Below the pieces are notes generated by a model. It did not search any database. It was not told the DNA's origin and saw nothing but the letters and a program-made list of their open reading frames with translations. This document shows, piece after piece, positions 32,383 through 33,580 of a DNA stretch of 33,580 nt. The stretch comes from JAFALX01 sp036378495 (GTDB lineage Bacteria; Chloroflexota; Dormibacteria; Aeolococcales; Aeolococcaceae). The position numbers were made by a program, and so were the translations under genes. Each line of letters opens with the position of its first letter. The stretch's first letter is position 1. Location: assembly GCA_036378495.1 (NCBI GenBank), contig DASUWI010000107.1:1-33580 (forward strand), read 5' to 3'.

Positions 32383-33536
32383 GCGCGGCGGGACCGCGCG
32401 GTTTCGCCAGCCGCGCCGTCCACGTGGGCTCCGAACCCGACGCGGAGACCGGCGCCATCGTCCCGCCTATCCACCTCTCCACCACCTTCGCCACGGACAG
32501 CCCGGGGCGCACCCGCGGCTTCGAGTACACCCGCGCCGACAACCCCACGCGTCGCCGCCTCGAGGCCTGCCTCGCCGCGCTCGACGGCGGCCGGCACGCC
32601 CTGGCGTTTTCGTCAGGCCTGGCTGCAACAACGTCGCTGCTGCTGGCATTCGACGCCGGCACCCATGTGGTCTTCTCCGACGACGTGTACGGCGGCACGT
32701 ACCGTCTCTTCGAGCAGGTGCTGCGCCGCCAGGGCTTTGACTTCACCGCAGTCGACGGCCGCGACCTGAGCGCGGTGGCCGCCGCGCTCACGAAGCGAAC
32801 CAAGCTCGTCTGGCTGGAGACGCCGACGAACCCCGGCATGCGCATCGTCGACATCGCGGCCATGAGCCGCTTGGCGCACCAGAGCGGGGCCCTGCTCTGC
32901 ATCGATGGCACCTTCGCGTCGCCGGCGCTGCAGCGGCCGCTGGAGCTGGGCGCCGACATCGTGGTGCACAGCAGCACGAAGTTCCTCGGCGGTCACAGCG
33001 ACGTGCTTGGCGGCGTCGTGCTCACGTCCGACGACGCCGTGGCCGAGCGGCTGCGCTTCCACCAGCGCGCCGTGGGCGCGGTGCCGTCACCGTTCGACTG
33101 CTGGCTGGTGCTGCGCGGCGTCAAGACGCTGCAGCTGCGTGTGGCACGACAGAGCGACAGCGCTCTGCAGATAGCGGGCTGGCTGGCGCAGCACCCCTCG
33201 GTGCTCGCCGTGCACTATCCGGGGCTCCCATCTCACCCGGGCCACGCGCTCGCTGCACGGCAGATGAGCGGACGCTTCGGTGGCGTCGTGTCCTTCGAGC
33301 TTGCCGATCAGGCTGCCGCGGCGCGCACGCTCGAGCGTCTGCAGCTGATCACGCTCGCCGAGTCCCTTGGCGCGGTCGAATCGCTTGCCGAGCTACCCGC
33401 GGTGATGACGCATGCATCCATGCCATCAGACGTGCGTGCACGCATTGGCGTGACCGACGCGCTGATCCGGCTGTCGGTCGGAATCGAGGATGTCGACGAT
33501 CTGGTCGCGGATCTCGCCCAGGCGCTCACCTGCTGA
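32379..33536 (+). CDS. Cystathionine gamma-lyase / gamma-synthase family enzyme
   Basis: A 385-residue PLP enzyme of the Cys/Met metabolism family. Lys201 in HSSTKFLGGHSD binds PLP; other motifs are FEYTRADNPTRRRLE (Tyr and Arg of the neighbouring subunit), AFSSGLAATTSLL, LETPTNPGMRIVDI and the C-terminal SLGAVESLAELPAVMTHASM. With the beta-synthase directly upstream, the likely job is splitting cystathionine into cysteine, 2-oxobutyrate and ammonia, completing reverse transsulfuration; gamma-synthase activity cannot be excluded. The TTG at 32379 overlaps the upstream stop codon, so translation is coupled, and gives a normal N-terminus (GFASRAVHVGSEPD). After the stop only 44 bases remain and I see nothing in them. 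Confidence 0.88.
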   Translation: MSAAGPRGFASRAVHVGSEPDAETGAIVPPIHLSTTFATDSPGRTRGFEYTRADNPTRRRLEACLAALDGGRHALAFSSGLAATTSLLLAFDAGTHVVFSDDVYGGTYRLFEQVLRRQGFDFTAVDGRDLSAVAAALTKRTKLVWLETPTNPGMRIVDIAAMSRLAHQSGALLCIDGTFASPALQRPLELGADIVVHSSTKFLGGHSDVLGGVVLTSDDAVAERLRFHQRAVGAVPSPFDCWLVLRGVKTLQLRVARQSDSALQIAGWLAQHPSVLAVHYPGLPSHPGHALAARQMSGRFGGVVSFELADQAAAARTLERLQLITLAESLGAVESLAELPAVMTHASMPSDVRARIGVTDALIRLSVGIEDVDDLVADLAQALTC

Positions 33537-33580
33537 ACGTTCATTCGCGGCTGACGCGGCATCCGCTTGCATCCCCGCAC

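Overview
This is a GC-rich chromosomal stretch of a free-living bacterium. I see no phage, insertion sequence, plasmid or CRISPR signal. GTG and TTG starts are frequent, genes are packed with 1-24 nt overlaps, and several transcription units have no Shine-Dalgarno but a -10-like hexamer 5-8 nt before the start codon, which suggests leaderless mRNAs. OpcA, a transaldolase/glucose-6-phosphate isomerase fusion, an orphan Flp pilin, a LigC-type ligase and NarL/MocR regulators fit a Terrabacteria lineage (Dormibacterota/Chloroflexota-like or deep-branching Actinobacteriota). That placement is inferred from gene content and has not been tested.

Left part (1-15191). The minus strand carries the 5' end of a secreted alkaline-phosphatase-superfamily enzyme, a NarL-type regulator with an Flp pilin, a citrate synthase fused to two N-terminal CBS domains, a secreted phospholipase C/acid-phosphatase-like phosphoesterase, a PrmC-like methyltransferase with an altered catalytic motif, and a membrane-anchored polysaccharide deacetylase. 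Next is a MocR regulator - methyltransferase - aldehyde dehydrogenase operon, divergent from an EamA exporter. The two promoters overlap inside an inverted repeat. Then come a DedA protein with a small membrane-anchored partner (plus strand), an ATP-dependent DNA ligase with a BON protein, UppP with a two-helix membrane protein, and tRNA-Arg(ACG).

Central part (15619-29626). This is a pentose-phosphate/glucose-6-phosphate block on the plus strand: transketolase, transaldolase-PGI fusion, 6-phosphogluconate dehydrogenase, glucose-6-phosphate dehydrogenase, OpcA, 6-phosphogluconolactonase, a DUF72 protein, then (after a convergent GAF histidine kinase) ribulose-phosphate epimerase and alpha-glucan phosphorylase. 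Every step of the cycle except ribose-5-phosphate isomerase is encoded. The PGI domain can return fructose-6-phosphate to glucose-6-phosphate. The phosphorylase feeds glucose-1-phosphate from glycogen, although no phosphoglucomutase is present here. The likely outputs are NADPH (and perhaps NADH from the short Gnd) and pentoses.

Right part (29661-33536). A membrane-bound pseudokinase with a Pro-rich tail ending in a hydrophobic Cys-containing peptide is divergent from a reverse-transsulfuration pair, cystathionine beta-synthase and a cystathionine gamma-lyase/synthase.

The observations most worth following up are the CBS-citrate synthase fusion, the pseudokinase and its tail, the MocR/EamA control region, the recurring leaderless-promoter layout, and the complete carbon-cycling cluster.
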